Positions 10,401-19,386 are shown, counted from the stretch's first letter. The stretch is DNA of 64,000 nt from an uncultured Treponema sp. (GCA_946186185.1 CAMHMJ010000010.1:28728-92727), one strand, 5' to 3'. Made by a program: numbers and translations. Notes: generated by a model not told the origin, from the letters alone.

Positions 10401-12099
10401 GGGCTGGGAAAAAACCGGAGCCCCTGCGGTTAAAAATCCTTCAAACGCAATCGTCTGGGAGGCCCATGTAGCCGACATTACCAGCGGAGAGTTCTGGAAC
10501 GGTTCTTCCGACAAAAAACGGCTCTACACCGGCGTAAACGAAACCGGAACAACCTGCGACGGACAGCCAACGGGCTTTGACTACATCAAAAGTCTGGGAA
10601 TAACCCATGTACAGTTCCTGCCTGTTTTTGATTTCCGTTCTGTGGATGAACGACGGGCCCGGGACAAGGACTACATCGAAAAACCAACCTTCGGCGCATT
10701 CAACTGGGGCTACGACCCGGAAAATTACGGCGTTCCTGAAGGCTCATATTCCTCTGACCCGTACCACGGAGAGGTTAGAATCCGCGAGTTCAAAGAAATG
10801 GTTCAGGCCTTTAATCAGGAAGGAATCGGCGTTGTAATGGATGTTGTGTTCAACCATGTAAACGACGGCCTTCATCAGGCTCTGGGAGTATGCGTACCGG
10901 GCTATTTCTTCAGAGTTGAAGGCTATTCCGGTGCCGGCGAAGACACCGCAAGCGAGCACGAAATGTTCCGCAAGTACATGGCAGACACCCTCTGCTTCTG
11001 GCTGAAGGAATACAAGCTTTCCGGCTTCCGCTTTGACCTGATGGGACTCCACGACGTTGATACGATGAATTACTGCGAAGCAGCCCTTCGAAAAATCAAG
11101 AAGGATGTTCTGATTTACGGAGAAGGCTGGCAGATGTACAACGCCGGAAAAATGACGCCGGCAAGCATGTGCAACGCCTACAAAATGCCGGGAATCGGGC
11201 ACTTTAACGACGCGGTACGCTGCGGAATCAAAGGGCCGGTTTTCAGCGATACAGAACCGGGCTTCATCCACAACGGAAACCGCCGGGAAGCGATAAAATT
11301 TGGAATTACGGGCGCCACCCTGCATCCGCAGATGGATTTTTCTAAAATCGAAGGCACCGCAAACCCGAACCCGTGGACTCAGTCTACCTGGACAAGCATA
11401 AATTACACGGAAATTCACGACAATATTACCCTGAACGACAAGCTTCGTCTGGTTGAACCAGGAAAACCTGAAGAATATTACCAGCAGCTTGTAAAAATGG
11501 CGATTTCTCTGGTAATGCTTTCTGAAGGAATGCCGATTCTGCATGCGGGAATGGAATTTATGCGCTCAAAAGAGATTCCTCAGGACATTCTGAATTCCGG
11601 CGCAACCTTCTACGATGTGGCAACTGCCCCGGACGGAAAATCCTACCTGAGGAACAGCTATAACGCCTGCGACCGAATTAACGCCCTGAACTGGAAACAG
11701 GCCGCAGAAAAGAAGGAACTGGTCGACTACGTCCGAAAGCTGATTGAGCTTAGAAAAGCACACCCTGCCTTCAGGATTGCCAGCGGAAAAACCTGCGCGG
11801 AAGCCCTTACCTTCCTGGACAACAAGGAATACAAGCTTCCGGAGCAGCTGATTATCTGGCAGATAAACGGAAAAACAGCCGGCGACAAATGGAAGACCAT
11901 TCTTCTGTGCGCCAACCCGCTGAATGAAGAAATTCCGTTTGCTTTACCAGCCCTTTCTTCCGACAAGGAAAAGTGGACGCTGATTACAGACGGTGTAAAC
12001 TTTACGGACTCTGCAGCAGACAGCGGCGACACCGTATTTGCAGCAGGCGGAAAGGTGAGCCTTAAGCCAAAAACGGTTACCGTATTTGCCATAAAATAA
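7417..12099 (+). CDS. bifunctional debranching enzyme: amylo-1,6-glucosidase domain fused to type I pullulanase
   Basis: 1560 residues without a signal peptide, so probably cytoplasmic. The first half is a glycogen-debranching (GDE C-terminal/GH133-like) alpha/alpha-barrel, about residues 290-740, with PWFRDNWGRDTFIS and GRIPNRY. The second half is a CBM48-GH13 pullulanase: FNWGYDPENYGVPEGSYS near 1093, DVVFNHV at 1141, nucleophile Asp in GFRFDLMGL (about 1207), acid Glu in YGEGW (about 1236) and EIHDN (about 1335). Both halves attack alpha-1,6 branches in glycogen or starch limit dextrins. Low-complexity Gly/Ser/Ala inserts sit near residues 73-91, 150-167 and 245-266. The ATG follows AAGGAT. 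The fusion reading frame is continuous throughout. Confidence 0.92.
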   Translation: MKIKILQDSGRRCAWTDRKDGYFELSCSKEIGNSGYHRVNTTLFSGFSVGGHPFNQAKNIEVFPEGFVLNYDSAGSSSGSGFGTGSGIAGSLLLSEQAFWIGRAKNFGIFGLNFNFPNEIPSVNAISDHYAEIRNENVEYSVDGHGSMPEADSNSMVSGEGASGGKREREPVYLKNNPEWKLFEKDGVYVLDSGLGVAIAAGFDFYYKAETTSVELYERNSDEKLIEKYEQLRKAGLFPCSAIQTAGTSGEDAASGSSSKDCVASGWYIVFEKNPGCAVEKAVRLVKENAVAAHCTTIHNFLDKCQLDTGDTNFNQAVQWARFSAWLLATKDHDSNYRGIWAGLPWFRDNWGRDTFISLCGTLLVSGCFDEARDVLLGFAGFQNLNPKTKTYGRIPNRYRNAEDVIYNTADGTLWFVRALWEYVQYSGDTSVLSELSKTVEIALDADIARSDGNGFLKHGDADTWMDARIAGKDPWSPRGDRANDIQALWYTALKLGAKIMKLSGKNDKANVYSSMADKVRTSFTNFFWNADCRALADHLPEGGYGEWAKDMRVRPNQLFAITVPSVLSDGDENFISEEITKNVMENVYRELVNPFGLYSLSPEDPIFHGEHENPSLYNKDAAYHNGTIWEWNSGPYISACAQNCGGTLPAQASAILQNEAKMILEFGCAGSLSENIHARPDEEGNPKLSGTFSQAWSVAEYARNILQDVVGFEPRLAEDALRLHPCLPADCHQWKATLPFGRGWALSVDIKRKGKNYECTAEWLTDEPYASLPELSLNGQKLEPGKPVSFKTPAKEKKHSASRMEANHVVENFGVPAKWITEPFAKHNLFTEWNGADRIENYLEKLILSGRMKSKTSGGENTAALEWYFDSASFKNDYVLGALNVELGALYSKRSTVFRIWAPTARSVSVLLYSDGDPEKQKNPEKSVVLKRLSEPGFTGIWEAEVKGDLHGTYYEYELLIHGVYNHSADPYAHACGINGLRSMVVDMSRTNPEGWEKTGAPAVKNPSNAIVWEAHVADITSGEFWNGSSDKKRLYTGVNETGTTCDGQPTGFDYIKSLGITHVQFLPVFDFRSVDERRARDKDYIEKPTFGAFNWGYDPENYGVPEGSYSSDPYHGEVRIREFKEMVQAFNQEGIGVVMDVVFNHVNDGLHQALGVCVPGYFFRVEGYSGAGEDTASEHEMFRKYMADTLCFWLKEYKLSGFRFDLMGLHDVDTMNYCEAALRKIKKDVLIYGEGWQMYNAGKMTPASMCNAYKMPGIGHFNDAVRCGIKGPVFSDTEPGFIHNGNRREAIKFGITGATLHPQMDFSKIEGTANPNPWTQSTWTSINYTEIHDNITLNDKLRLVEPGKPEEYYQQLVKMAISLVMLSEGMPILHAGMEFMRSKEIPQDILNSGATFYDVATAPDGKSYLRNSYNACDRINALNWKQAAEKKELVDYVRKLIELRKAHPAFRIASGKTCAEALTFLDNKEYKLPEQLIIWQINGKTAGDKWKTILLCANPLNEEIPFALPALSSDKEKWTLITDGVNFTDSAADSGDTVFAAGGKVSLKPKTVTVFAIK

Positions 12100-12100
12100 T

Positions 12101-12226
12101 GTGCCAGGGATGCGAAAGGGGCGAGGGCCTTGCCCGAAGCCGTGCCACATGCGGCTGCAAAGCAGGCGGATGTGGTACCGACCGTGAGGGTAGCCTGTAG
12201 CAGCCCGCCCGGGCACCCAAAAAAAG
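12101..12226 (-). repeat. GC-rich intergenic repeat, copy A (reverse orientation)
   Basis: Read on the minus strand it begins TTTGGGTGCCCGGGCGGGC, passes through the family core GCTACAGGCTACCCTCACGG plus TCGGTACC, and ends GCATCCCTGGCAC. An internal hairpin joins CCACAT (12145-12150) to ATGTGG (12170-12175) around CTGC-AAA-GCAG. It starts two bases after the debranching-enzyme stop. Confidence 0.6.
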
Positions 12227-12358
12227 AAAAAAGCACAAAAATTTTTATCAAAAATATCAATACCTATTGACTTAGTAGGTAATTAAACGTTATAACAGAC
12301 TTATCAGATGCAGGTGACACCGGCAAAGCCTGCAAAAAAATCAAAACGAGGTGAAAAT

Positions 12359-13186
12359 ATGAAAACATTTGAAAAAATTGCGTCAGCTCTGGCGCTTCTT
12401 CTTGCACTGGCTCCACTTTCTGCAAAGCCAAAATTCCGTTCGGTTGAACAGATTAAAAAAAGCGGAACAATTAAAATTGCCGTTTTCAGCGACAAAAAAC
12501 CATTCGGCTATGTTGATGAATACGGAAAATATCAGGGCTACGATGTATATTTTGGCGACAGAATCGCTAAGGATTTGGGCGTAAAGGTAAAATACGTTCC
12601 GGTTGAGGCTGCTGCCCGCGTAGAAGTTCTTCAGACAGGAAAGGTTGACCTTGTTCTTGCTAACTTCACAGTAACTCCGGAGCGTGCAGAAAAGGTTGAT
12701 TTTGCACTCCCATACATGAAATGCGCACTTGGCGTAGTTTCCAACGAAAAAAAGGACTATATCACTGATGTAGAGCAGCTTAAGGGAAAAACACTGATTA
12801 TCAGCAAGGGAACTACAGCAGAAACTTACTTTACACAGAACTATCCGGAAGTAAATCTTTTGAAGTTCGACCAGTATTCTGAAGCTTACAATGCTCTTCT
12901 TGATGGTCGCGGAGTTGGTCTTTCAACAGACAACACTGAAGTTCTTGCATGGGCTATTGAAAATCCTGGATTTGCAGTTGGAATTGACAGCCTGGGAAGC
13001 CTGGACACAATTGCACCGGCTGTAACAAAGGGAAACGCTTCACTTTTGAACTGGATCAACGATGAAATCAAGGCTCTTGCCGGCGAAAAGTTCTTCCACG
13101 CTGACTATGAAGCAACATTGCGTGCCGTTTACGGTGAAAACTCAGACGCAGACGCGCTGGTTGTAGAAGGCGGAAAAGTAGAATAA
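12359..13186 (+). CDS. periplasmic polar amino-acid (cystine-type) ABC transporter binding protein
   Basis: 275 residues. A signal peptide (residues 1-22, ending PLSAKP) is followed by a type-2 periplasmic binding fold of the SBP_bac_3 family: GTIKIAVFSDKKPFGYVDEYG, then LANFTVTPERAEKVDFALPY, the hallmark of amino-acid binding proteins, then GKTLIISKGTTAE. It would capture an amino acid and hand it to a membrane permease. I chose the start at 12359 because GAGG lies six bases upstream and the signal peptide follows directly. There is no permease or ATPase gene beside it, so it is an orphan that must use a transporter encoded elsewhere. Cystine/cysteine specificity is a guess from overall likeness. 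Confidence 0.9.
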   Translation: MKTFEKIASALALLLALAPLSAKPKFRSVEQIKKSGTIKIAVFSDKKPFGYVDEYGKYQGYDVYFGDRIAKDLGVKVKYVPVEAAARVEVLQTGKVDLVLANFTVTPERAEKVDFALPYMKCALGVVSNEKKDYITDVEQLKGKTLIISKGTTAETYFTQNYPEVNLLKFDQYSEAYNALLDGRGVGLSTDNTEVLAWAIENPGFAVGIDSLGSLDTIAPAVTKGNASLLNWINDEIKALAGEKFFHADYEATLRAVYGENSDADALVVEGGKVE

Positions 13187-13257
13187 ATTGCTGTCTCGTC
13201 AGGCTTACAAACAGGTCTGCCGACAAAAGTTATAATTTTTGACCAGTTGTTTAGATA

Positions 13258-13412
13258 TTTGGGCGCGAACCTGTTCACCAACGGGTGTTACAGGGGCCCG
13301 CTCACGCTTGGTCTCAGGGGCTGTCCAAAAAGAATTGGACAGCCCCTTCGCCTTTCTTCGGGCTTCAGTCATACTTCCTTCAGCCCTCGAAACCCCTTCC
13401 ATACCCGCGCGC
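13258..13412 (+). repeat. GC-rich intergenic repeat, copy B
   Basis: Begins TTTGGGCGCGAAC, has the core CGGGTGTTACAGGGGCCCGC then TCACGCTTGGTCTCA, and ends CCATACCCGCGCGC. It carries a perfect 12-bp hairpin (13317-13328 with 13335-13346, GGGGCTGTCCAA/TTGGACAGCCCC). The same stem is used by the znuB terminator at 39891. Confidence 0.7.
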
Positions 13413-13429
13413 GGCGGATACTTCATTTT

Positions 13430-16400
13430 TTAGCACAACTTTACAATCTTTTCGATTTCTGCATCTGGATTTTTCCACCATTCAGAGCTCCAGAGCCGGT
13501 AGATTTTCCAGCCACGAGATTCCAGATATTTCTGGCGGTGGTAGTCTCGTTCTCTGGTTGAATTAGAATCCTTGTACAGATTAAAGTCGCATTCAATTCC
13601 CAGAACATAGGCGCCGTCTTTCTTTACTGCAAAGTCGATGCAGTAACCGCCGATTCCCACATTTGCATAAACATCCAGGCCCCGTTCCTTCAGCTTCTGG
13701 AAAACTTCCTCTTCAAACGGAGTATCGTTTCCGTAGAAATCGCTTAAATGTACATTGTCCGTAAGGTTATCCAGAATTGTTCGTGTAAGCTCAACATTTC
13801 CTTCACTTACGGCAAAGCAGTACTCAAGATATTTTTTGAGGTAAGCCGGTCCCTGGTTTTTAAGGCCGCTTACATCCAGCTCAGAAGGATTTATCGAAGT
13901 TACAATGTGAATCTTTTTCTTTGAACGGCTGATTGCAACGTTCAGACGGTTTTCGCCGCCTTCGTTGTTAAGCCAGCCGAAGTTTCGGAAAATCTTTCCC
14001 TGCTCGTTCTTTGCAAAACCTACCGAGAAGATGATGATGTCCCGTTCGTCTCCCTGTACATTTTCGATATTCTTTACAAAAAGGCTCTTGTCTTCACCGT
14101 CTTCCTTGCGCACGCGCTCGCTGGCAATCATGGCTTCAAAATCCTTGTCCCGGGCACATTCTTCATCGATGCAGTCTTCAACCATGTCGTGCTGGTGGGA
14201 GTTGAAAGTAATGATTCCGATTGTTTCGTTCTTTTTTCGCTCAGCAAAAATCTGCTTAATCAGTTTTACGCAGTATTCTGCTTCCTTGCGGTTTGCGGTG
14301 TTAATCCACCTTCCGTCCTCGATTTTGTGAACCTCAATCGGCGAAGTTTCCGGTGTAGATACATTCGGAGAAACGATGAGTTTTCCGTCGTAGAACGCAT
14401 GATTTGAAAAAGCGATAAGCTCTTCGTACTTTGAGCGGTAGTGATACTGAAGCATAACGTCCTTGTACTTGTATTTTGCAAGGTCAAGAAGACTTGGCTC
14501 TTCCAGTGCTTCATTTGAGTCTTCGTCTTCGGCAAGCTCGTCCGGATTTTCTTCAAAACGGCCGGTAAACAGCTTTGTAGGGCGAAGCTGCTTTGTATCT
14601 CCCGCAATTACAACCTTGTTTGCACGGTAAATCGAAGGAATACCTTTTTCTACGAACATCTGGGATGCTTCATCAAAAATTACGATGTCAAAAATGCCGT
14701 GCTGGAGCGGTATCAGTTCGGAAACAACTTCCGGAGTCATCATCCAGATTTTTATGCTGTCAAAAAGCTCCAGCTTGTATTTTGTGATAAAGCGGCTTAC
14801 GCTCATCTTGCGGGAAGTTTCAAGTGCCCGCTTGATTTCGTTCTGTCGCTTTGACTTTGTCAGGTTCAGCATGTACTGAGCCAGCTTGATTTCCGTATTT
14901 TTAATGGTATCCTTGGTTTTCTTTGCTTTTTCCGTGTCAATCTGCTTAACCAGGGCGTCAAAATTCTTGATTTTAAGAACTGCATCCTTGTTTTCGGCTT
15001 CGAATTTTGAAAGGTGAATGTTCAGAATGTAGTTGAAAAGCTCTCTGTCGGTTTCGGCATAGCTCAAATCCGGAAGAATTTCGTGGAGCTGGAGGAGCGC
15101 CTTAAAATAGACAATTTCCTGGTCATTTCGGCCGCCAAACATTTCCTTTGATTCAAGATACAGCGGCAAATCTTTAATTGTGTTTACAAAGTTTTCCCGG
15201 TTTTTGAAAAATGCCTTGAGGATTTTTCCCTGCTTGCAGGCAGCGTAGTCTTTTAAGAAGGTTTTTGCTTCTTTTTTAACCTGTCGTTTTACGCCACCCC
15301 GCTTGAAGAAAGAAAGATTTGCCGCCTCGTCCAGACCAGATTTTTTGTCCTCAAAGAAAACGGAAAGCTCTGCGCTCTGGTACTCGGTTAAATCGCTTTT
15401 GATGTATTCAACCCACGGGGAAGCAGTACTGGTCTTAAGATAAAATGCGGTTTTTGAGCACAAATCCTCGTCCAGGAAGATGTCCCGGGCGGCTTCCAGC
15501 TCGGCGTAGTTCATTTCAAAAAGCTTTGGATCGGCGCCGTTCTGAATTTTCATCAGGGCTTTTACGCCATTCATGTCTTTTGAATCGATTTTGTGGGAGT
15601 TTTCATAGAGAATATAAGGCTGAACCCCCAGCTTTCCATCTGCATAGATTTTGTCGGCAATAACGCTTAGGGCGCTTACATCGCTGTCGATTTTCTGAGA
15701 AACCGTCATCAGTTCGGTTGTGCGCTTACTTGTGTCGGCGGCGCTGGAAAGCATTCCGGAAACCTGCTTGTAAAAGTCGTCCTTGTTTCCTACGTCGTCG
15801 ATTAAAAGGGCATAGCGGGAAAGCTCCCCCAGTCGGGAATAAACTACATCCAGCGCAGTTTTCTTTTCTGAAACCATCAGAACGGTTTTGTCCTGAAGCA
15901 CAAAATGCGAAATAAGACTGGTGATAATCTGTGATTTTCCGGTTCCCGGAGGTCCCTGAATTACCAGCTGGTCCAGATTGTTGATTGTATCAATTACCTG
16001 CTCCTGGGAGCTGTTCAGACTGTTGATGTAAAGGAGATTTTTTTCCGAAATATCAGTGAGCTTCTGCTCGTTAGCGGCGCTTTCCTTTTCGCCAAAATCG
16101 CTGCTTTCGTTTACAGTCGAGAATGAAGAAAGAAGGTCGTTTATCTGCTTGGTGCTCAGGTTTTTCTCAAGCAGTTCGTCGTAATCCTTCTGAATGGTGC
16201 TGTCACAAATCTGGTAGCGGCCGATTACAAGATTTTTTACGATTGTAAGCTCGCCCTTGTTGTACTTCGGAAAATCCTTCTGGGTGTAATTAAAGAATTT
16301 TACAACTTTTTCAATTTCCGGCTCCTGAAGGACAAGATCGTTTTCCTTGTAGAAATTGATACAGCCGTTGATTGTTTCGGTTTCACTCTTGAAATTGTCT

Positions 16401-17206
16401 TCCGGATCCGGATTTGGAAGGGGTTTTCGAACTCCGTTGAACTTGTCGTTTGCAAGAATCAGCGCATTGTTAAAAATGCCGTCTCGGGAAGAATCCCGGG
16501 TGAGCACAATCTGACTTGAGTTTTTTTCGGCTTTTACAGGGAAGAAGAAAAGCGGTGCCCGAACATCGAACTCGCCCTTCTGGAATTTTCCCATTACAAA
16601 AGGATAGGCAATCCAAAGGTTGTTCTGTCCCTTGTCCTTAAAATCCTTGTTTGTTTCGCGCAAAAGCTGAACCACTTTTTTGTAGGTAGAAAGGGCATTT
16701 CCACGACGAGCTGTTCCTGCGCTGTCTGAAATGTCTATGGAACCGGAATTTCCCGGCAATTCGTCGTTTTTGATTACAACCTTATTTTTCTTTCCAAAAA
16801 GAAGGTCTAAAATTTCCTGAGGAGCGTCCTCTGCAAGGTCGCAGCCGTCTTTGTTCCGCAAGGTTCCAGAATACAAAAGACGGTTTCGCTTATTCAGCGT
16901 GATAAGATTTTTTTCAAGCTCTTTAAGGGTTTTGGTAACTTCCGCGGTCAGAGGAGCGGCAACATCCTTGTCATCGAATTTAGCGACCGCATCCAGAAAC
17001 TGCTGTCCGTAATTATCAATAAAGCTTTTTCCAACTCCGTGGATTCCTTCAAAATCCCGAAGAACCTTCGGATGGTATTTTGCAATTTCCTGCAAAGATT
17101 CGTCACTGCACACAACCGGCGCGCGCCCTGTTTTGATTTTTTCCTTATTTTTAATTGAATCTCTTAATGCAACGAGTTTCTGGTACAACTGCTGATTGTC
17201 GCTCAT
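13430..17206 (-). CDS. HRDC-DUF4011-like SF1 helicase with C-terminal Vsr-like nuclease; candidate defence protein
   Basis: 1258 residues. Order of parts: an HRDC-like region (about 25-75, IAKYHPKVLRDFEGIHGVGK), a DUF4011-like motif (about 93-110, LEKNLITLNKRNRLLYSG), superfamily-1 helicase core with Walker A QGPPGTGKSQ (about 417), DEAS box (about 846) and C-terminal AAA_12 motifs (GDERDIIIFSVGF, NVAISRSKKKIHIV), then a restriction-endonuclease-like tail (about 1160-1258) with DFAV, ECDFNLY, ERDYHRQKYLESRGW and RLWSSEWW, as in MTES_1575/Vsr domains. Proteins of this architecture (DUF4011-helicase-Vsr) have been reported as single-gene phage defence. It stands alone, downstream of AGATTT with GGAGA as ribosome site. 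Defence function here is inferred, not shown. Confidence 0.85.
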   Translation of the reverse strand: MSDNQQLYQKLVALRDSIKNKEKIKTGRAPVVCSDESLQEIAKYHPKVLRDFEGIHGVGKSFIDNYGQQFLDAVAKFDDKDVAAPLTAEVTKTLKELEKNLITLNKRNRLLYSGTLRNKDGCDLAEDAPQEILDLLFGKKNKVVIKNDELPGNSGSIDISDSAGTARRGNALSTYKKVVQLLRETNKDFKDKGQNNLWIAYPFVMGKFQKGEFDVRAPLFFFPVKAEKNSSQIVLTRDSSRDGIFNNALILANDKFNGVRKPLPNPDPEDNFKSETETINGCINFYKENDLVLQEPEIEKVVKFFNYTQKDFPKYNKGELTIVKNLVIGRYQICDSTIQKDYDELLEKNLSTKQINDLLSSFSTVNESSDFGEKESAANEQKLTDISEKNLLYINSLNSSQEQVIDTINNLDQLVIQGPPGTGKSQIITSLISHFVLQDKTVLMVSEKKTALDVVYSRLGELSRYALLIDDVGNKDDFYKQVSGMLSSAADTSKRTTELMTVSQKIDSDVSALSVIADKIYADGKLGVQPYILYENSHKIDSKDMNGVKALMKIQNGADPKLFEMNYAELEAARDIFLDEDLCSKTAFYLKTSTASPWVEYIKSDLTEYQSAELSVFFEDKKSGLDEAANLSFFKRGGVKRQVKKEAKTFLKDYAACKQGKILKAFFKNRENFVNTIKDLPLYLESKEMFGGRNDQEIVYFKALLQLHEILPDLSYAETDRELFNYILNIHLSKFEAENKDAVLKIKNFDALVKQIDTEKAKKTKDTIKNTEIKLAQYMLNLTKSKRQNEIKRALETSRKMSVSRFITKYKLELFDSIKIWMMTPEVVSELIPLQHGIFDIVIFDEASQMFVEKGIPSIYRANKVVIAGDTKQLRPTKLFTGRFEENPDELAEDEDSNEALEEPSLLDLAKYKYKDVMLQYHYRSKYEELIAFSNHAFYDGKLIVSPNVSTPETSPIEVHKIEDGRWINTANRKEAEYCVKLIKQIFAERKKNETIGIITFNSHQHDMVEDCIDEECARDKDFEAMIASERVRKEDGEDKSLFVKNIENVQGDERDIIIFSVGFAKNEQGKIFRNFGWLNNEGGENRLNVAISRSKKKIHIVTSINPSELDVSGLKNQGPAYLKKYLEYCFAVSEGNVELTRTILDNLTDNVHLSDFYGNDTPFEEEVFQKLKERGLDVYANVGIGGYCIDFAVKKDGAYVLGIECDFNLYKDSNSTRERDYHRQKYLESRGWKIYRLWSSEWWKNPDAEIEKIVKLC

Positions 17207-17279
17207 TTATAAATCTCCGTAGATTAGTTAATTATTTCTATTATAGCATTATTTTACCCTTTATTGTATATGGATTTTT

Positions 17280-17308
17280 TTGCCGTATTGGAGAGGGGAT
17301 GGTATAAT
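17280..17308 (+). promoter_or_regulatory. promoter upstream of the 46-residue ORF
   Basis: TTGCCG (17280-17285), a 17-base spacer and a consensus TATAAT (17303-17308). It would start transcription near 17315, about 50 bases before the small ORF. Confidence 0.6.
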
Positions 17309-17366
17309 TCTAAGTAAAGGATGACCTAAAAATTGCTTTCGCATTTTTTTCTCTCAGGAGGCGTGT

Positions 17367-17507
17367 ATGAAGTTCAAATATTGCAGAATTCAGGGAAAAG
17401 AACTGGCAGCAAACACAAAAACCGGAAAAGGTATTTTCAGCATGCTCAATCAAATGGTCACCAAAGGATTAAACGGATTACAAAAGCGGCCGGAGTGTGC
17501 TTTCTAA
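17367..17507 (+). CDS. small ORF, 46 residues, unknown
   Basis: An ATG five bases after a perfect AGGAGG-type site (AGGAGGCGTGT then ATG) opens a 46-codon frame ending in TAA at 17505. The peptide starts MKFKYCRIQGKELAANTKTG, continues with an amphipathic stretch rich in Gly, Met, Leu and Lys (IFSMLNQMVTKGLNGL) and ends ECAF. A consensus promoter lies 60 bases upstream. It fills most of the 344-base gap between the helicase gene and the broken chemoreceptor gene. I do not recognise a family. The peptide could be a small basic membrane-active or regulatory peptide, or the transcript could act as RNA. Promoter and ribosome site make it more credible than a random ORF. Confidence 0.5.
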   Translation: MKFKYCRIQGKELAANTKTGKGIFSMLNQMVTKGLNGLQKRPECAF

Positions 17508-17550
17508 ATCCATTTAAATCCCTTTGAATTCGATTGTACAAGACTAGATT

Positions 17551-19371
17551 TTAAACTTTGAACTGGTCAATCTGATAACCAATTTTTTCGATTGAAGTCT
17601 TAATCTTTTCGGCAACGCCTGTGAGGGCAAGTCCTGTATCATTGATTTTTCGTGCCCCTGCAGACATCTGAGACATACTGTCTTTCATAACAAGTGAAGA
17701 ATCCTGAAGGTTTTTCATTTCAACAAGAATTGCCTTGTTTCCTTCTGCCATTTCCTGACTTGCGTTTCTTACTTCAACAGTACTGTTATTCATAGACTTT
17801 AAGGCTTCGCTGATCTGCTTTGAACCTTCTTTCTGCTCTTCCATTGCAGATTTAATCATAATTACAAGCTCGTCCGTTGCAGTAAGCTGTCCGCTAACCG
17901 CTTCAAAGGCTTTACTTGATTCACTTGAAGCAGTAACAACTCCCATAATGGATTCCTGGATGTTACTCAACTGGTCACCGATTGTCTTAGACTGAACCGT
18001 AGAAGTTTCTGAAAGCTTTCGGATTTCGTCTGCAACAACCGCGAATCCTTTACCAGCGTCCCCTGCATGAGCAGCTTCAATTGCGGCATTCATAGCAAGA
18101 AGGTTTGTCTGTTCTGCAATTGCGGAAATGGCAGCGTTTGCTTCCTGAAGCATTGAAGACTGCTGTTCAATCTACTGAATTCGTTCGTTAACATCCTGCT
18201 GTTTTGAAAATCCGTGCTGCGCGTTAGCCTTAAGATCCTGGAAGGAATCCGCCATTTTATCAACGGAACCATTTACCGACTGAATATTTCCAATCATCTG
18301 TTCGACTGCGGCAGAAGCCTGAGCAACCCCGGAGGACTGGTTTTCAATCATTCTTTCAAGGGATTCAATATTCGAAGCGATTTCGTTTACAGCTCCCGCA
18401 GTTTCTTCAACCCCCGCTGCCTGAGAATTAATCTGATCTCCAACCTGGTCGATATTGTTCAAAATCTGGGTGATGGCGCTGGAAGTATCCTGTGTACTTG
18501 CAGGCATATCCTCTCCGGCTTCTGCAAGCTCCGACTTTGAATATTTTACATCCCGGATGATTTCCTGCATTTTTTCTGCAAACTGATTAAAGCCCTGAAC
18601 CACCTGTCCGATTTCGTTATGTGAATTGATATTGATTCGCTGAGTAAGGTCTGCATTTCCCTGGGCAATTCCTGTAATGGCATTTTTTACGATATTGAGA
18701 GGCTTGAGGGATTTTGAAAGAATAAATCCGCCAAGAATGATAATCATTACAACCATTCCAAGACCAAAGGCAAGGGCAGTTTTAGAAATTTTTGAACCCA
18801 ACGCGTCAACAAGCTTTCCAGGAACAAGGAAGCCCAATCCCCATGGAGTTCCTGCAATTCCTGAATAAACAATCAAGTCCTGTTTGCTTCCAGTGTAAGA
18901 AACAATCCAGGAATGACCTTCCTCACCGTCTACCATGCGTTTAGAAACCTCTGACAAATCCTCGTGTCCTTCTCCAGGATTTGAGATAAAGTTTCCTTCC
19001 TCCGTAGCAAAAGGATGATAAATTACAGCACCATTGTGATCGATTAAGAAGACCCAGATTCCGTCCGGAACTTTCAAATTCTTAATCGGCTGAACAAGGA
19101 TATCTACATTCATAACACCTGCAATGGCTGCAAAAAGATTTCCGTTTTCATCGTAAACACTTCGAGTAATGTGAATTACACGTTTTCCAGTTGTCTTGGA
19201 AACCACCGGATTATCGACAAAACGCTTCTGTCCGTTCTGCATGATTGCCTTGACATAATCCCGGGTGGAAACATCGGTTCGAGTTCCGTTATCGTTATAA
19301 GAAATTCCGTCCTTTCCGATAAGCATAATATAGTCAAAGTCTTTTCCACTATAGAAGTAAAATTCCTGATG
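17551..19371 (-). pseudogene. methyl-accepting chemotaxis protein, 5'-truncated and interrupted by an in-frame TAG
   Basis: One frame runs from about 19371 to 17551, broken only by TAG at 18172-18174. Residues before the stop give the second half of a Cache sensor domain (GKDGISYNDNGTRTDV, VFLIDHNGAVIYHP), a membrane segment (ALAFGLGMVVMIIILGGFIL), HAMP and the start of the signalling coiled coil. After the stop comes the hairpin tip ([36 protein letters not shown]) that binds CheW/CheA. The codon at the break is probably a former CAG Gln. The frame also begins within the Cache domain, just after a TGA; the N-terminal membrane anchor is absent. As it stands the gene cannot give a working receptor unless the stop is read through or is a sequencing error. 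Confidence 0.85.
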
Positions 19372-19386
19372 TCAAATTTTAATATC

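Noticed and set aside
10744..11544. 266-codon antisense frame within the debranching enzyme gene
   Set aside because: It is a mirror of the GC-biased third positions of the real gene; no start signal or family match.
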